Shown here in pieces: positions 1 through 10,926 of a stretch of DNA of 63,935 bases (position 1 is its first letter; each line of letters begins with the position of its first letter). The notes beneath the pieces were generated by a model. The model was given only the letters and a program-made list of their open reading frames with translations. It did not search any database and was not told the DNA's origin. A program made the translations under genes and the position numbers. Source of the stretch: Curvibacter sp. (GTDB lineage: Bacteria; Pseudomonadota; Gammaproteobacteria; Burkholderiales; Burkholderiaceae_C); the NCBI GenBank assembly GCA_020248905.1, contig JADCGR010000029.1, positions 1 through 63,935 on the forward strand. Direction: 5' to 3'.

Positions 1-167
1 ACCTCGCCGCTGACCAGCACCTTGCTGCCCTGCTGCACGAAGCGCACTTCGCCGCTGGTGCTGTTGCCGCGTGTGGGCTGCAGCGTGCCAACGGCCGAGG
101 GCCCCGACGGGGTGGCGCAGGCCGTGAGGAAGGCAAGGGCGGACAGAACGATGAGCTTGCGGACCAT
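1..167 (-). CDS. sodC: Cu/Zn superoxide dismutase, N-terminal part (runs off window)
   Basis: Only the first 55 or so codons are inside the window; the rest lies beyond base 1. The protein opens with a short basic N-terminus, a hydrophobic stretch and a lipobox (LTAC, Cys17), so it should be a lipid-anchored periplasmic protein. The mature part (LQPTRGNSTSGEVRFVQQG) has the look of the first strands of bacterial SodC. That family dismutates superoxide in the periplasm using Cu and Zn. The metal-binding histidines would be downstream and cannot be checked. The ATG at 167 is preceded by an AGGAG ribosome site. Confidence 0.75.
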   Translation of the reverse strand, partial: MVRKLIVLSALAFLTACATPSGPSAVGTLQPTRGNSTSGEVRFVQQGSKVLVSGE

Positions 168-253
168 AGGGAACTCCTGAGGTTACGGGGCGTCCCCCTA
201 TAGGTGCCGATAGGTCGGCTGGCAAGGGGGTGCAAACCCGCCTGCGCTGGCCC

Positions 254-835
254 TCACGGCGCGTGAGTGAGCAGCGCCTCCAGCGCGCGGTCACGGATGC
301 CATGCGCGCGCAGCGCCTCGTAGGTCTGGCGGGCATAGTCTTGGGCGGTCCCGTAGCGTCCCCTCGCGTGAGTAAAGATGTGCCGGTACTGGGCCGGGCT
401 TAGCGTCCCCGTGAAGTTGGGACTGTGCCGAGAGAGCGTGAAAGCCAGCGCGCTGACGGGCCCGTGCGATGTGGTGCAGAGCAGCCAGCGTGGATCATAG
501 ACACCGGTGGGCATCTCACGCTCCCAGAGCGTTTGCAGCACGGCACGCACCTGCGCCCGCCGCACCCGGAACACGACGCCGTGGCAGCTGCCGCCCGTGA
601 GCAGCGCAAAGACCAGGCCCGGCACGTCGGGCGTGCCCCGGTTGATACGGCTCCACATGCGCAAGGCGCGGTGCCAGCCCCGCACCAGGGCCGGGCGACG
701 CTCCTCAAAATCGAAATCCGGCCGCCAGATCAGCGAGGCATAGCCAAAGATCCATAGATCATCGTGGCCGCCCCACTCGTCTAGAGTGGCCCGCAGCATG
801 GGCAGCGGATCGCGGACGGGGCGGGGCAGCTGCAC
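254..835 (-). CDS. Gamma-glutamylcyclotransferase, ChaC-like
   Basis: 193 aa, the normal size for bacterial ChaC-like proteins. Family role: cleaves gamma-glutamyl dipeptides, above all glutathione, releasing 5-oxoproline and Cys-Gly in the cytosol. Seen: the phosphate-loop-like N-terminal motif FGYASLIWRP (residues 30-39), where most relatives have GYGSL; the GVVFRV strand; the LWEREM segment holding the candidate catalytic Glu (E105 or E107); and the NFTG loop. It reads leftwards, ends 24 bp after the start of the gap to gloA, and may form a glutathione-related pair with it. The Gly-to-Ala change at the loop is conservative but worth noting. The family call is firm; the substrate is inferred. 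Confidence 0.88.
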   Translation of the reverse strand: MQLPRPVRDPLPMLRATLDEWGGHDDLWIFGYASLIWRPDFDFEERRPALVRGWHRALRMWSRINRGTPDVPGLVFALLTGGSCHGVVFRVRRAQVRAVLQTLWEREMPTGVYDPRWLLCTTSHGPVSALAFTLSRHSPNFTGTLSPAQYRHIFTHARGRYGTAQDYARQTYEALRAHGIRDRALEALLTHAP

Positions 836-859
836 GGGGAAGCTCGCGGCTGGGGCTTC

Positions 860-1258
860 TCAGGCGTCGCGCTGGATCAGCTCGATCTTGTAGCCGTCGG
901 GATCGGTGATAAAGGCAATCAGCGTGGTGCCGCCCTTGACGGGGCCAGGCTCGCGTGAGAGGCTGCCGCCAAACTGACCCACGTTGGCGCGAATCCTTTC
1001 GCAGGTGGCGTAAATGTCTTCCACGCCAAGCGCGATGTGGCCGTACGCACTGCCAAGGTCGTAGCGGTCCACGCCGTGGTTGTAGGTCAGCTCGATCTCG
1101 GCCTGCGCCGGATTGCTGTCGTAGCCCAGGAAGGCGAGCGAGTACTTCTGCTCGGGCCGGTCGGTGGTGCGCAGCAACTGCATGCCCATGACGCGAGTGT
1201 AGAAGTCAATCGAGCGCTGCAGGTCGCCGACGCGCAGCATGGTGTGAAGGAATCTCAT
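860..1258 (-). CDS. gloA: Lactoylglutathione lyase (glyoxalase I)
   Basis: 132 aa beginning [20 protein letters not shown]. An upstream extension in the same frame belongs to a decayed thioesterase, so I place the start at 1258. GloA isomerises the methylglyoxal-glutathione hemithioacetal to S-lactoylglutathione. Metal ligands of the two beta-alpha-beta-beta-beta units are visible: His6 in LHTML, Glu in IELTYNHG, His in YGHIALGV and Glu in YKIELIQ. No strong ribosome site precedes the ATG. The neighbouring ChaC-like gene is also a glutathione enzyme on the same strand. Confidence 0.92.
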   Translation of the reverse strand: MRFLHTMLRVGDLQRSIDFYTRVMGMQLLRTTDRPEQKYSLAFLGYDSNPAQAEIELTYNHGVDRYDLGSAYGHIALGVEDIYATCERIRANVGQFGGSLSREPGPVKGGTTLIAFITDPDGYKIELIQRDA

Positions 1259-1720
1259 GCACGGAATTGTGCCGCAAGCTCGAACACAAACCAGGTAGCG
1301 GTCGAGTGGGCATTGAGGGCGCCGTCGGGTGCCACAAGCCGCGCTTCGGCGGTGGTCCGCAGGCGTCCAGCTCGGCGGTGGTGTAGCCGCGGCCTGCGGG
1401 GCATCAGGGTATGCACGGCACAGCCCAGGGCGGAGTCGAGCAGGGTGGCGTACCAGCCGCCGTGGATGCGGCCCATGGAATTGAGGTAACGCGCGCCCGG
1501 TCGGCTCTGAAAGAACCTGCCGGCCTTCGTCCAATTCGATGAGACTGAAGTCCAGGGTCCGCGCGATGGCGGCGTAGGGCAGCTCCCCGCGCAGCATGGC
1601 CTGCAGGAGTTCCTGCATGCTCAGACCGAGCGCCTGCTCGGTCCGCGGGGCGCCGGGCCGACACAGGCCTCGAGGCGGGAGAGGACCTCGGCTTGCCGGG
1701 CCAGCCAGGCCTCAATTCGG
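1255..1720 (-). pseudogene. Decayed PaaI-family hotdog thioesterase
   Basis: No single frame encodes the protein, but consecutive pieces in different frames do: an N-terminal [14 protein letters not shown] block near 1710-1670, [20 protein letters not shown] from 1618, then the hotdog signature [20 protein letters not shown] from 1476, and the C-terminal [20 protein letters not shown] ending at 1255. That is at least two frame changes. The middle of the fold, normally between the YTTAEL-like strand and the [10 protein letters not shown]-like strand, is also missing about 30 residues. An internal deletion plus several frameshifts argue for true decay rather than one sequencing error. The intact relative would hydrolyse acyl-CoA thioesters. 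Its stop overlaps the gloA start. Confidence 0.8.
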
Positions 1721-1847
1721 CAGGTAGTGGGCGTTGGGTGTTCCGCAGAGCTGCTGAGACAAAAAGTCTCGTACGCATCCGCAGCAGGCGACAGGCACAA
1801 CGGCGACTGGCGCTGGGGAATAATGGGCGCCATTTGCGGGGCTATCC

Positions 1848-2231
1848 ATGACGCACTTCACCCAAACCATCCTCTACACCGACACCGACGGCCGCGCGCG
1901 TTTCCGCGAGGAGTCGATTCCGCTGGGCGAGGGCAACCCGCAGTCCATGCTTTCAAAGGTTTTTGCGAGCGGTGGCTATCAGCTGCGTATGAGTCCGGTG
2001 GGTTTTCGCAGCCAGTTCCATTGCACGGGTGCGCCGCAGTGGTGTTTCATCCTGAAGGGGCGCATGGAAATCGGCCTGCAGGGCGGCAGCTCGCGCGTCT
2101 TCGGCCCGGGCGAGCATTTCTACTCTGCTGACGTGTTGCCCGAGGGGGCCACCTTCGATCCTGCGGTGCATGGGCACTGGAGCCGGCAGGTGGGCGACGA
2201 GCCGCTGCAGACCCTGTTCGTGCGCGGCTGA
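1848..2231 (+). CDS. Cupin-domain protein
   Basis: 127 aa. The single beta-barrel is recognisable from the paired motifs: QFHCTGAPQWCFILKGRMEI (first cupin motif) and the FGPGEHFYSADVL strand (second). The motif-1 histidines of metal cupins are partly replaced (FHCTGAPQW), so metal binding is uncertain. No substrate can be named; small cupins of this type are annotated only by fold. It stands alone on the plus strand between leftward genes, convergent with the SDR at 2250. ATG at 1848 fits the alignment of the barrel. Confidence 0.75.
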   Translation: MTHFTQTILYTDTDGRARFREESIPLGEGNPQSMLSKVFASGGYQLRMSPVGFRSQFHCTGAPQWCFILKGRMEIGLQGGSSRVFGPGEHFYSADVLPEGATFDPAVHGHWSRQVGDEPLQTLFVRG

Positions 2232-2249
2232 ACCGTACCGCGACGCGGC

Positions 2250-3032
2250 TCAGACCGGCACGGTGTAATTCAGCGCCATGCGGCCGCCGTCGACGGTCAC
2301 GATCTCGCCGGTCACATAGCTGGCAGCGTCACTCGCAAGCCAGGCCACGGCCTCGGCCACTTCTTGCGCCGCGCCCAGGCGCTTCATGGGTGTGCGGCTC
2401 AGGATGCGCGTGCGCGCCTCGTCGCTGGTCAGCACGGCCTGGGCTGCAAGTTCGGTAGCGATGGTGCCGGGCGCGACAGCATTCACGCGGATACCCTTGT
2501 CGACCAGGGCCAGTGCCATGGCGCGCGTGAGCTGGTTGATGCCGCCCTTGCTCACGTTGTAGCTGGCGATGGCAGGGATGGCGAGCACGGCATTGACCGA
2601 GCTCATGTTCACGATGGCGCCGCGCCCGGCCTGTGCCATGGCGCGTGCCACGGCCTGCCCCACGAGGAAGGCGCCCTTGAGGTTGACGCGCAGCACGGCG
2701 TCGAAGTCGGCCTCGCTGACGTCCAGGAAATCCGCCGCCTTGAAGATGCCGGCGTTGTTCACCAGCACGTCGATGCGCCCGTGGGCTGCCAGTGCCTGCG
2801 CCACCAGAGCGTCCACCTGCTTCTTGTCGCCCACATCGCAATGCACGTAGAGCCCGCCGAGTTCGGTCGCCACGGCGTGACCCGGGGCATCGGCGACGTC
2901 GGCCAGGATGACCCGAGCGCCCTCGCGTGAGAAGCGCCGAGCGCAGGCCGCCCCGATGCCCTGCGCGGCGCCAGTGACGATACAGACACGGCCCTGCAGG
3001 CCGTAATGGATGGCAGAGGTATCGGTGTTCAT
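2250..3032 (-). CDS. SDR-family NAD(P)-dependent oxidoreductase
   Basis: 260 aa classical short-chain dehydrogenase. Visible: the cofactor loop TGAAQGIGAA (residues about 20-29), an acidic residue after strand 2 (ILADVAD) that favours NAD, the NNAG motif, the catalytic Ser in NMSSVNA and the Tyr-Lys pair in YNVSKGG. The C-terminal YVTGEIVTVDGG is typical of the FabG-like class. The substrate cannot be told. Transcribed leftwards after rhlE but separated from it by a strong hairpin terminator, so it probably has its own promoter. Confidence 0.88.
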   Translation of the reverse strand: MNTDTSAIHYGLQGRVCIVTGAAQGIGAACARRFSREGARVILADVADAPGHAVATELGGLYVHCDVGDKKQVDALVAQALAAHGRIDVLVNNAGIFKAADFLDVSEADFDAVLRVNLKGAFLVGQAVARAMAQAGRGAIVNMSSVNAVLAIPAIASYNVSKGGINQLTRAMALALVDKGIRVNAVAPGTIATELAAQAVLTSDEARTRILSRTPMKRLGAAQEVAEAVAWLASDAASYVTGEIVTVDGGRMALNYTVPV

Positions 3033-3060
3033 GCGCCAATGCTACCCGCTCGAAGCGCAG

Positions 3061-3093
3061 AAAAAGCAACGGCCCCGTCGGGGCCGTTGCTTT
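3061..3093 (-). terminator. Rho-independent terminator of rhlE
   Basis: A perfect 14-bp inverted repeat (3063-3076 and 3080-3093; core GCAACGGCCCC) with a three-base loop. Read leftwards it is followed by a T run (the A run at 3061-3065 on the plus strand). It sits 20 bp past the rhlE stop and ahead of the SDR gene. Confidence 0.9.
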
Positions 3094-3112
3094 GCGGGGC
3101 TGGACGCCGTGC

Positions 3113-4750
3113 TCAGTGGCTGATGCGACCGTAGTTGGTACGCAGTGGATCGACACCACCACCCTTGCCGCTGCCCTGTCCACCGCCGCCCGAACGGCCT
3201 CGACCGCCACCACCACCGCGGCGACGACCGCCCTGGCTCAGCGCATCGGTACCCGTGCGCAGCGGATCAGGCTGGCCGCCTTTGCCGCCACCCGAGCCGC
3301 GCGGGCCGTTGTTGCTGCGGCGCTGCTCGTTGTTGCGACCCTGGCCGTGGCCCTGCCCCTGGGGCCGGGCGCCTTGTGCACGGGCCTGGCCCTGGCCGTC
3401 GCCGTGACGCTGGGCACCACCGCCCTTGCCGCCACGCTCACCCTGGGTGGCCTTGTTGTCGCGGATGCGCTGCATCATCTCGCTGCGCGCGGCTTTGGCC
3501 GCGGCGGCCATGACCTCGCGGCTTGGCGGCTTGCCGGCGCCGCCCCAGATCGTCTGGCGACCCATGGCGATGGGCTCGGCTCGCTCGCCCGGCTCGGGGC
3601 CGAAGCCCTCCAACGGCACCACCGGGATCCGCTGCTTGGTGAAGCGCTCAATCTCGGCCATGAAGCCTTCCTCGTCTAGGCAAACCAGGTTAATGGCCTG
3701 GCCCTCCTTGCCCGCGCGGCCGGTGCGGCCGATGCGATGCACGTAGTCTTCCGGCACGTTGGGGATCTCGTAGTTCACCACGTGGGGCAGGTCGTCAATG
3801 TCGATACCGCGGGCGGCGATGTCGGTGGCCACCAGGGCACGAATGTCGCCGCTCTTGAAGCCGGCCAGGGCCTGGGTACGGGCGCCCTGGCTCTTGTTGC
3901 CGTGCAGGGCCATGGCGGTAATGCCGTTTTTCTCCAGGTACTCGGCCACGTTATTTGCGCCGAACTTGGTGCGCGTGAACACCAGCACCTGACTCCAGTT
4001 GTGTTCGTTGATGATGTGGGCTAGCAGGGCCTTCTTCTTGCCGCGACCGACGGGATGCACCGCCTGCGTGATGCGCTGCACCGTGGTGTTGCGCGGCGTG
4101 ACCTGCACGCTCTGCGGGTTCTTCAGCAGGCTGTTGGCCAGGTCGCGGATCTCATCGCTGAAGGTGGCCGAGAACAGCAAGCTCTGCTTTTCCTCTGGCA
4201 GCAGGGCCAACACCTTCTTCACGTCGTGTATGAAGCCCATGTCCAGCATGCGGTCGGCCTCGTCCAGGACCAGCATCTGCACCTGCGACAGGTCCATGAA
4301 GCCCTGCTGCTGCAGGTCCAGCAGTCGACCCGGCGTGGCGACGAGGATGTCGACGCCCTTCTTCACGCGGTCGATCTGCGGGTTCAAGCCCACGCCACCG
4401 AAGATCACGGTAGACGAAAGTTGCAGGTACTTGCCGTAGCTGCGCACCGACTCTTCCACTTGGGCGGCGAGCTCTCGCGTTGGGGTGAGTACCAGCGCGC
4501 GGATGGCGTTGCCGCCCCATTTGTTCTGGGCGCTGCGGCGCATGCTCAGGTTGTGCAGCAGCGGCAGGGTGAAAGCGGCGGTCTTGCCGGTCCCGGTCTG
4601 GGCGCCGCCGAGCAGGTCGTGGCCTGCGAGTACCAGGGGGATGGCCTGGGCCTGGATGGCGGTGGGGGTTTCGTAGCCTTGCTCGCGCACGGCCTTGAGG
4701 ATGGCGGGAGCCAGTTTCAGTTCTTCGAAGTTCATCAAGTGGGCGCTCAT
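3113..4750 (-). CDS. rhlE: DEAD-box ATP-dependent RNA helicase RhlE
   Basis: 545 aa. Core motifs are complete and in order: Q motif ([12 protein letters not shown]), Walker A AQTGTGKT (residues 50-57), [31 protein letters not shown], and HRIGRTGR. After the core (about residue 390) comes a long basic, Gly/Arg/Gln-rich tail with RGG-type repeats, usual for RhlE and likely to bind RNA. Role by family: ATP-driven remodelling of structured RNA in ribosome maturation and cold adaptation. Start: ATG 4750; an internal ATG at 4735 (MNFEELKL) would match many RhlE N-termini better. Followed by a strong terminator. Confidence 0.93.
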   Translation of the reverse strand: MSAHLMNFEELKLAPAILKAVREQGYETPTAIQAQAIPLVLAGHDLLGGAQTGTGKTAAFTLPLLHNLSMRRSAQNKWGGNAIRALVLTPTRELAAQVEESVRSYGKYLQLSSTVIFGGVGLNPQIDRVKKGVDILVATPGRLLDLQQQGFMDLSQVQMLVLDEADRMLDMGFIHDVKKVLALLPEEKQSLLFSATFSDEIRDLANSLLKNPQSVQVTPRNTTVQRITQAVHPVGRGKKKALLAHIINEHNWSQVLVFTRTKFGANNVAEYLEKNGITAMALHGNKSQGARTQALAGFKSGDIRALVATDIAARGIDIDDLPHVVNYEIPNVPEDYVHRIGRTGRAGKEGQAINLVCLDEEGFMAEIERFTKQRIPVVPLEGFGPEPGERAEPIAMGRQTIWGGAGKPPSREVMAAAAKAARSEMMQRIRDNKATQGERGGKGGGAQRHGDGQGQARAQGARPQGQGHGQGRNNEQRRSNNGPRGSGGGKGGQPDPLRTGTDALSQGGRRRGGGGGRGRSGGGGQGSGKGGGVDPLRTNYGRISH

Positions 4751-5066
4751 CCGGAGCGCAGGGATATCGGCCTATACGGGGGCTTTCGGCTCCCGGCCAG
4801 TCAAAGGCAGATACGGGTTAAGGGTGGGGTGTGGACGGGCCGCCCGTGGCGGAGACTTGACCCCCAGCAGAGATGCTGGCGTTGCGGCCAACTGGAGCCC
4901 AACCGCTATGATTATCCTATGTTTCGGCGCCCCCGGTCTGCCCGGGCCGAGATTTGTCTGCGGCTGCGACGTTTAGGTACGGAATGTGCGCATCGATTTT
5001 TCGATGCTATAACAAACCGTAACTCATGTGTATGCTGTCTTACAAACACGAGAGAAAGTGTAAAAG
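4751..5066. promoter_or_regulatory. Divergent upstream region of rhlE and DUF1631 gene
   Basis: No gene in this 316-bp gap. It must hold the rhlE promoter (leftwards) and the promoter of the DUF1631 gene (rightwards). A perfect 7-bp inverted repeat, GCATCGA-TTTT-TCGATGC, occupies 4990-5007 and is followed directly by TATAAC (5008-5013), a good -10 candidate for the rightward gene. No convincing -35 was found, so an activator or a repressor acting on the palindrome is possible. The right half is clearly more AT-rich than the surrounding genes. Confidence 0.4.
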
Positions 5067-7346
5067 GTGCCGGGCCGGATCCTGGCCGACATCGTTGATT
5101 TCATGAAGAAATTTCTTTCGCGGCGGTTAGGCGTGTCGGACGACCCGACGGACGAGAAGCCTTCCCTGCACGACTGCATTGAGGCGGTGCTGGAGCAGTC
5201 CGGCCCACTGATGGACGACGTCATCAAGGGGCTGGACCGGCACGCGCTGAGTCCGGTCATCGTCGACGCCCTTCGTCGTCAGGCCGAGGCCGTACGCTCG
5301 ACCTTCAGCGTGCAACTGCGCCTGGCCATCTACCGCAGTGGCAGCCGTGCCCGCGACCCCGAGGCCCTGGTGCGCTTCGACGATATCCAACTACTTGACG
5401 ACGGTCAGCTGGAAGCCAATATCGAACTCGCGCTCGCGCAGCAGGAGATTCAGTTCGCGACTGACGAGATCATCCCGCCGCTCAATGCCCTGGTCAGTAG
5501 CCTGATGGGCTGGATGTCGGTGCAGGCCCACCTCAATCCTCTGCGCCCCGAGACCTTCGCCCGTGCCCTGCGCGAGACCCTGCTCCAGCACGTGCCCAGC
5601 GAACAGGCGCGCACGGCCCTGATCACGCCGGCCGCCGGCATCCTGGGCAACAGCCTGCGCGCGCTCTACAAGAAGCTGGCCGACTGGTTGCGCTCGCACG
5701 GCATTGAGCCCGTGGTGCCCTTGCTGACGCTGGCTACCGCCGAGGCGGGCGGCAAGCCGGTGGAAAGCCCCGTGACGCGCACCATGCTCACGCTGGACAA
5801 GCTGCGCAAGCTGCTGACCGCCGAGATCGACCTCAGCGGCGGCGCCAGCCGCGGGCAGGATTTCATCCATACCGTGCCGGCCCCGATGGTGGCGCTTGAG
5901 GAACTGCGCATGGTCGAGCCCATGATCAAGCGCCTGAGCGAGCGCGCGCTCAAGGAGACCAAGGTCGCAGCCAAGGCCAACAGCAAGAACATGAATCGCG
6001 AGCTCGGCCAGCAGCTGGGCGAGGAAGTGGTCCGCCTGATGATGGAGAACCTGGGTAAGGACCAGCGGCTGCTGCCCCCAGTGCGCGCCCAGGTCAAGGA
6101 GCTGGAGCCGCTGCTGCTGCAGCTTGCCCAGAACGATCCGCGCTTCTTCAGCGACAAGCGCCATCCCGCTCGCAAGTTCCTCGACCGCATCACCCACCAG
6201 AGCCTGGGCTACAAGACCGAGAACGACGAGCGCTTCCAGCGTTTCCTCAAGATGGTGTCCTCGGCGGTGCTGGAACTGCTGGGCAGCGAAGGCGGCCCCG
6301 AGTCCTTCGCCCGTGCGCTCACCATGCTGGATGCGCAGTGGGCGCGGGTAGACCTGGAGCTCAAGGCCCGGCAGGAAGACGCGGCGCGTGCGCTGGTACA
6401 CGCCGAACAGCGCAACTTGCTCGCGCAGCGCCTGGCCAGTGATTTCCAGGAGCGCATGCAGGACAAGAGGATCCCCGAATTCGTCGCCAGCTTCGTCATG
6501 GGGCCCTGGGCGCAGGTGGTGGCCGAATCGCGGCTGGGGGGCGACGGCACCGACGATGCCGATGGCTACCTTGCCGTGGTGGACGACCTGCTCTGGAGCG
6601 TACAGTCAAGCCTCGCACGGCGCAACCGGGCGCGTCTGGTGCAATTGGTACCCAGCCTGTTGGTCAAGCTGCGCCGGGGCCTGCAGCTCATTGCGTACCC
6701 GCCCGAGCGCATTCCCCGCTTCCTAGACGAGCTCATCGCGGTGCACGAAAAGGCCTTCGAGCCGCCCAAGGTCAAGCGCCCCAAGGAAGGCCCGCCGCCG
6801 GCCCGGCCTCTGACCCCTGACGTGCAGTCCAGGACATTGGGCGGTGGGGGGCTGGAGGTTCCCGAATTCGAGGGCGCCCTGGACGACCTGCCCGAGGAGT
6901 TTGTGCCGGACGCTGGGGATTCGAGCACGGGCTTCGGTGTCATTGCCGCCTCCGATGCTAACCAGATCTGGATGGCCGGCCGCGAGGCCCACGAGGCCGG
7001 CTACCTGCCCGAGGGTGAGGTCATGCCGGACGACAACAAGGAGCCGGGCACGCCCATGTCGGCCACGTGGAATGCCTCTGACCTGGCTATTGGCTGCTGG
7101 GTGGAGTTGCAGCTCAGGGGCGACTGGGTGCGCGCGCAGCTGGCCTGGGTCAGCCCGCACCGCTCCCTGTTCATGTTCATCTCCGGCAAGGGCCTGGCGC
7201 ACTCTATGTCGCGCCGGACCATCGAGCAACTGCGTACCCGCGGCATCATGCGCATCGTGTCCGAGCGTCGCATTGTGGACAACGCGCTGGACGCCGTGGC
7301 TCAGGCCGCCCTGCTCAACGAGCGCCAGAAGCCGGAAAAAGGCTGA
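5067..7346 (+). CDS. DUF1631 family protein
   Basis: 759 aa from GTG 5067; ATG 5103 (MKKFLSRRLG) is an alternative start. Recognised as DUF1631, a large cytoplasmic, mostly helical family common in beta- and gammaproteobacteria with no established function. No signal peptide or membrane segment. The C-terminal 90 residues (from CWVELQLRGDWVRAQLAW) form a PilZ-like beta-rich module. A second, broken copy of the same C-terminal region lies just beyond ettA at 9130-9909. A candidate -10 box with a palindrome lies about 60 bp upstream. Confidence 0.8.
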   Translation: MPGRILADIVDFMKKFLSRRLGVSDDPTDEKPSLHDCIEAVLEQSGPLMDDVIKGLDRHALSPVIVDALRRQAEAVRSTFSVQLRLAIYRSGSRARDPEALVRFDDIQLLDDGQLEANIELALAQQEIQFATDEIIPPLNALVSSLMGWMSVQAHLNPLRPETFARALRETLLQHVPSEQARTALITPAAGILGNSLRALYKKLADWLRSHGIEPVVPLLTLATAEAGGKPVESPVTRTMLTLDKLRKLLTAEIDLSGGASRGQDFIHTVPAPMVALEELRMVEPMIKRLSERALKETKVAAKANSKNMNRELGQQLGEEVVRLMMENLGKDQRLLPPVRAQVKELEPLLLQLAQNDPRFFSDKRHPARKFLDRITHQSLGYKTENDERFQRFLKMVSSAVLELLGSEGGPESFARALTMLDAQWARVDLELKARQEDAARALVHAEQRNLLAQRLASDFQERMQDKRIPEFVASFVMGPWAQVVAESRLGGDGTDDADGYLAVVDDLLWSVQSSLARRNRARLVQLVPSLLVKLRRGLQLIAYPPERIPRFLDELIAVHEKAFEPPKVKRPKEGPPPARPLTPDVQSRTLGGGGLEVPEFEGALDDLPEEFVPDAGDSSTGFGVIAASDANQIWMAGREAHEAGYLPEGEVMPDDNKEPGTPMSATWNASDLAIGCWVELQLRGDWVRAQLAWVSPHRSLFMFISGKGLAHSMSRRTIEQLRTRGIMRIVSERRIVDNALDAVAQAALLNERQKPEKG

Positions 7347-7441
7347 AGGCCAGCCCCCTCGGACGCCAACGCAGAGTTTGGCTGGGCGTTTCTCGGGCCT
7401 TCCCTAGGATAATGCGGGCTTTACCCGCAGAGTCAGAGCCC

Positions 7442-9103
<1,662 letters not shown>

Positions 9104-9129
9104 GCGCAACGCCCGCCCTGGAGTTCCTC

Positions 9130-9909
9130 ATGGGTTCATCGGCCCCGGGGACCGCCGGCCCCCCGGGCGAGCCCGACTGCGTCGCCTTGCTTGAGGACCT
9201 CCTCTGGAGCGTGCGACCCGATCAGAGCCGCCAGCAGCCGGGCCAGCTGTCAAACTGATCCTGCGGCTCGTCCAGGGCCTGCGGCGGGGACTGCAGCGCT
9301 TCCCTCTCCCCGAGGAGCTGTCCCGGCAGTTTTCTTACCCGGCTCTTGGCCCTGCACCAGGGTGGCCTTGAAGGCGTATCTGTAGCGTGCAACCTGCGCG
9401 CTGCGCCACGACCGGACGTGGCCACCTGGCTCGCCCCCGAGGAGGCGCACGATTCAGGCGTCATGGATGACCTGGGCAGCGAGCCACCGGTCTTTGACGG
9501 GAGGGCTCCAGCCGACTTGCCCGCCGAGTTTCCCGCGACCGAGCCTATGGGACCTGTGGATCGCGATTCCGGGACCAGATAGCTGGCGCTGGAGCTGGCC
9601 GCCACGGTCGTCCCCGTCACTCTGGACGAGCTCCAGCCGGGTAACTGGGTCGAGCTGCTCGTGAGCGGGAAATGGACGCGCCTGCAGCTGTCATGCCGCA
9701 GCAACAACGCCACTCTGCGCCGGTTCTCCACAGCTGGCGGCTCCAACCACTCCATGACGCGACGCATGTTTTACCGGCTGGTGGCCCGGGGCCATCCACG
9801 TCTGGTCGCCCAGGACGCCGTGGTCGATAGCGCTCTCAACGCCGTGGCCGAGATGGACACGTGCAATAGCGTCTTCATGGACAACCAGACCGACCCGCCG
9901 GAAGCCTGA
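9130..9909 (+). pseudogene. Broken second copy of DUF1631 C-terminal region
   Basis: Pieces in several frames match, in order, the C-terminal third of the intact DUF1631 protein encoded at 5067-7346. VALLEDLLWSVRPDQSR parallels LAVVDDLLWSVQSSLAR; LRRGLQRFPLPEE parallels LRRGLQLIAYPPE; and the last piece (WVELLVSGKWTRLQLSC ... HSMTRR ... VVDSALNAVAEMD) parallels WVELQLRGDWVRAQLAW ... HSMSRR ... IVDNALDAVAQAA. A stop at 9256-9258 and frame changes interrupt it. Identity to the intact copy is only partial, so this is a diverged paralogue in decay rather than a fresh duplication. EttA lies between the two copies. Confidence 0.78.
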
Positions 9910-9922
9910 GGCCCGTTTAGTT

Positions 9923-10918
9923 CTACAAATCGAGACTGGCGGGCCAGGACTGCCCGCCCACGCTCAGCCCCCGCGCGGCGTACATGGCGTTGACCACCGC
10001 GCGGGCCGTGACCTCAGCGGCCAGCGTGGCCAGCAGCAGCATGTTGGCGGCTCGCTCGCTCGTGCCCGTGGCCAGGGCGAACAGTGTGTCGCCGTCGAGC
10101 TGCGTATGCACCGGGTTGATCGTGCGGGCCAGCCCGTCGTGGGACACCTGCGCGAGCCGCTGGGCCTGCGCCTTGCTGAGCCGCGCGTCGGTGGCGATAA
10201 CGCCGATGGTGGTGTTGCTGCCAGCGAGTACGTGTCGGGGCAGGTGCCCAGCGAGCAGTGCCTCGCGCGTATTCTGCAGCTTGCGGCCATCGGCGGTGCG
10301 AGCGCCCGCCAGCAGCCGCCCGCTGGTCGGGTCCAGCACGTCACCCACCGCATTGCACACCACCAGCGCGCCCACGGTGTGACCTCCTGCCGAAAGGCTG
10401 GCGCTGCCGATGCCACCCTTCATGGCGCGTTCGACGCCCAGCAGCTTGCCCACCAGCGCGCCGCTGCCGGCCCCCACATTGCCCTGGGCCGGCGCCGACC
10501 GGCTGGCATGCACGCAGGCTCGGTGACCCGAGGCCGCGTCGGGCCGGATGCGGCCGTCGCCCACGCCGAGGTCAAACACCACCGCGCCCGGCACGATGGG
10601 CACCCGGACGCTACCAGTGTCCAACCCGATGTTGTTCTCCTCGAGCCAGCGCATTACCCCGGAGGCGGCGTCCAGCCCCCATGCGCTGCCCCCGGCCAGC
10701 AATACAGCATGTACGTGCGTTACCAGGTTGCCGGGTTGAAGCAGGTCGGTCTCGCGCGTGCCTGGCGCGGCGCCGCGCACATCCACCCCACCCACAGCGC
10801 CAGCGCGCGTCAACACGACGGTGCAGCCCGTGGGTCGGCGCGGGTCGCTGTCGTGGCCGACCTCAATGCCGTCCACATCGGTGATGGCGCCGGCATGGGG
10901 TAGGGAGGGGGATGCCAT
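9923..10918 (-). CDS. P1 family peptidase (DmpA/BapA-type aminopeptidase)
   Basis: 331 aa from ATG 10918; a TTG four codons upstream is possible but would overlap the next gene. Motifs of the N-terminal-nucleophile peptidase family S58: the start ITDVDGIEVGHDSD, GCTVVL, the Gly-rich LLAGGSAWGLDAASGVM, GNVGAGSGA and MKGGIGSAS, and TTIGVIATDARL towards the beta-subunit side. Such enzymes self-cleave before a Ser/Thr and release N-terminal residues, often D-amino acids, beta-peptides or amides. No signal peptide is seen, so it is probably cytoplasmic. Convergent with the pseudogene at 9130. Confidence 0.88.
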   Translation of the reverse strand: MASPSLPHAGAITDVDGIEVGHDSDPRRPTGCTVVLTRAGAVGGVDVRGAAPGTRETDLLQPGNLVTHVHAVLLAGGSAWGLDAASGVMRWLEENNIGLDTGSVRVPIVPGAVVFDLGVGDGRIRPDAASGHRACVHASRSAPAQGNVGAGSGALVGKLLGVERAMKGGIGSASLSAGGHTVGALVVCNAVGDVLDPTSGRLLAGARTADGRKLQNTREALLAGHLPRHVLAGSNTTIGVIATDARLSKAQAQRLAQVSHDGLARTINPVHTQLDGDTLFALATGTSERAANMLLLATLAAEVTARAVVNAMYAARGLSVGGQSWPASLDL

Positions 10919-10926
10919 GTTGCGAT

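Noticed and set aside
1621-1833. 70-aa minus-strand frame as a separate small gene
   Set aside because: Its C-terminal half matches the N-terminus of the PaaI pseudogene; the first half has no homology.
3092-3679. Ala/Leu-rich plus-strand frame antisense to rhlE
   Set aside because: A mirror of the RGG/Gln-rich tail codons; such frames are expected opposite GC-rich repeats.
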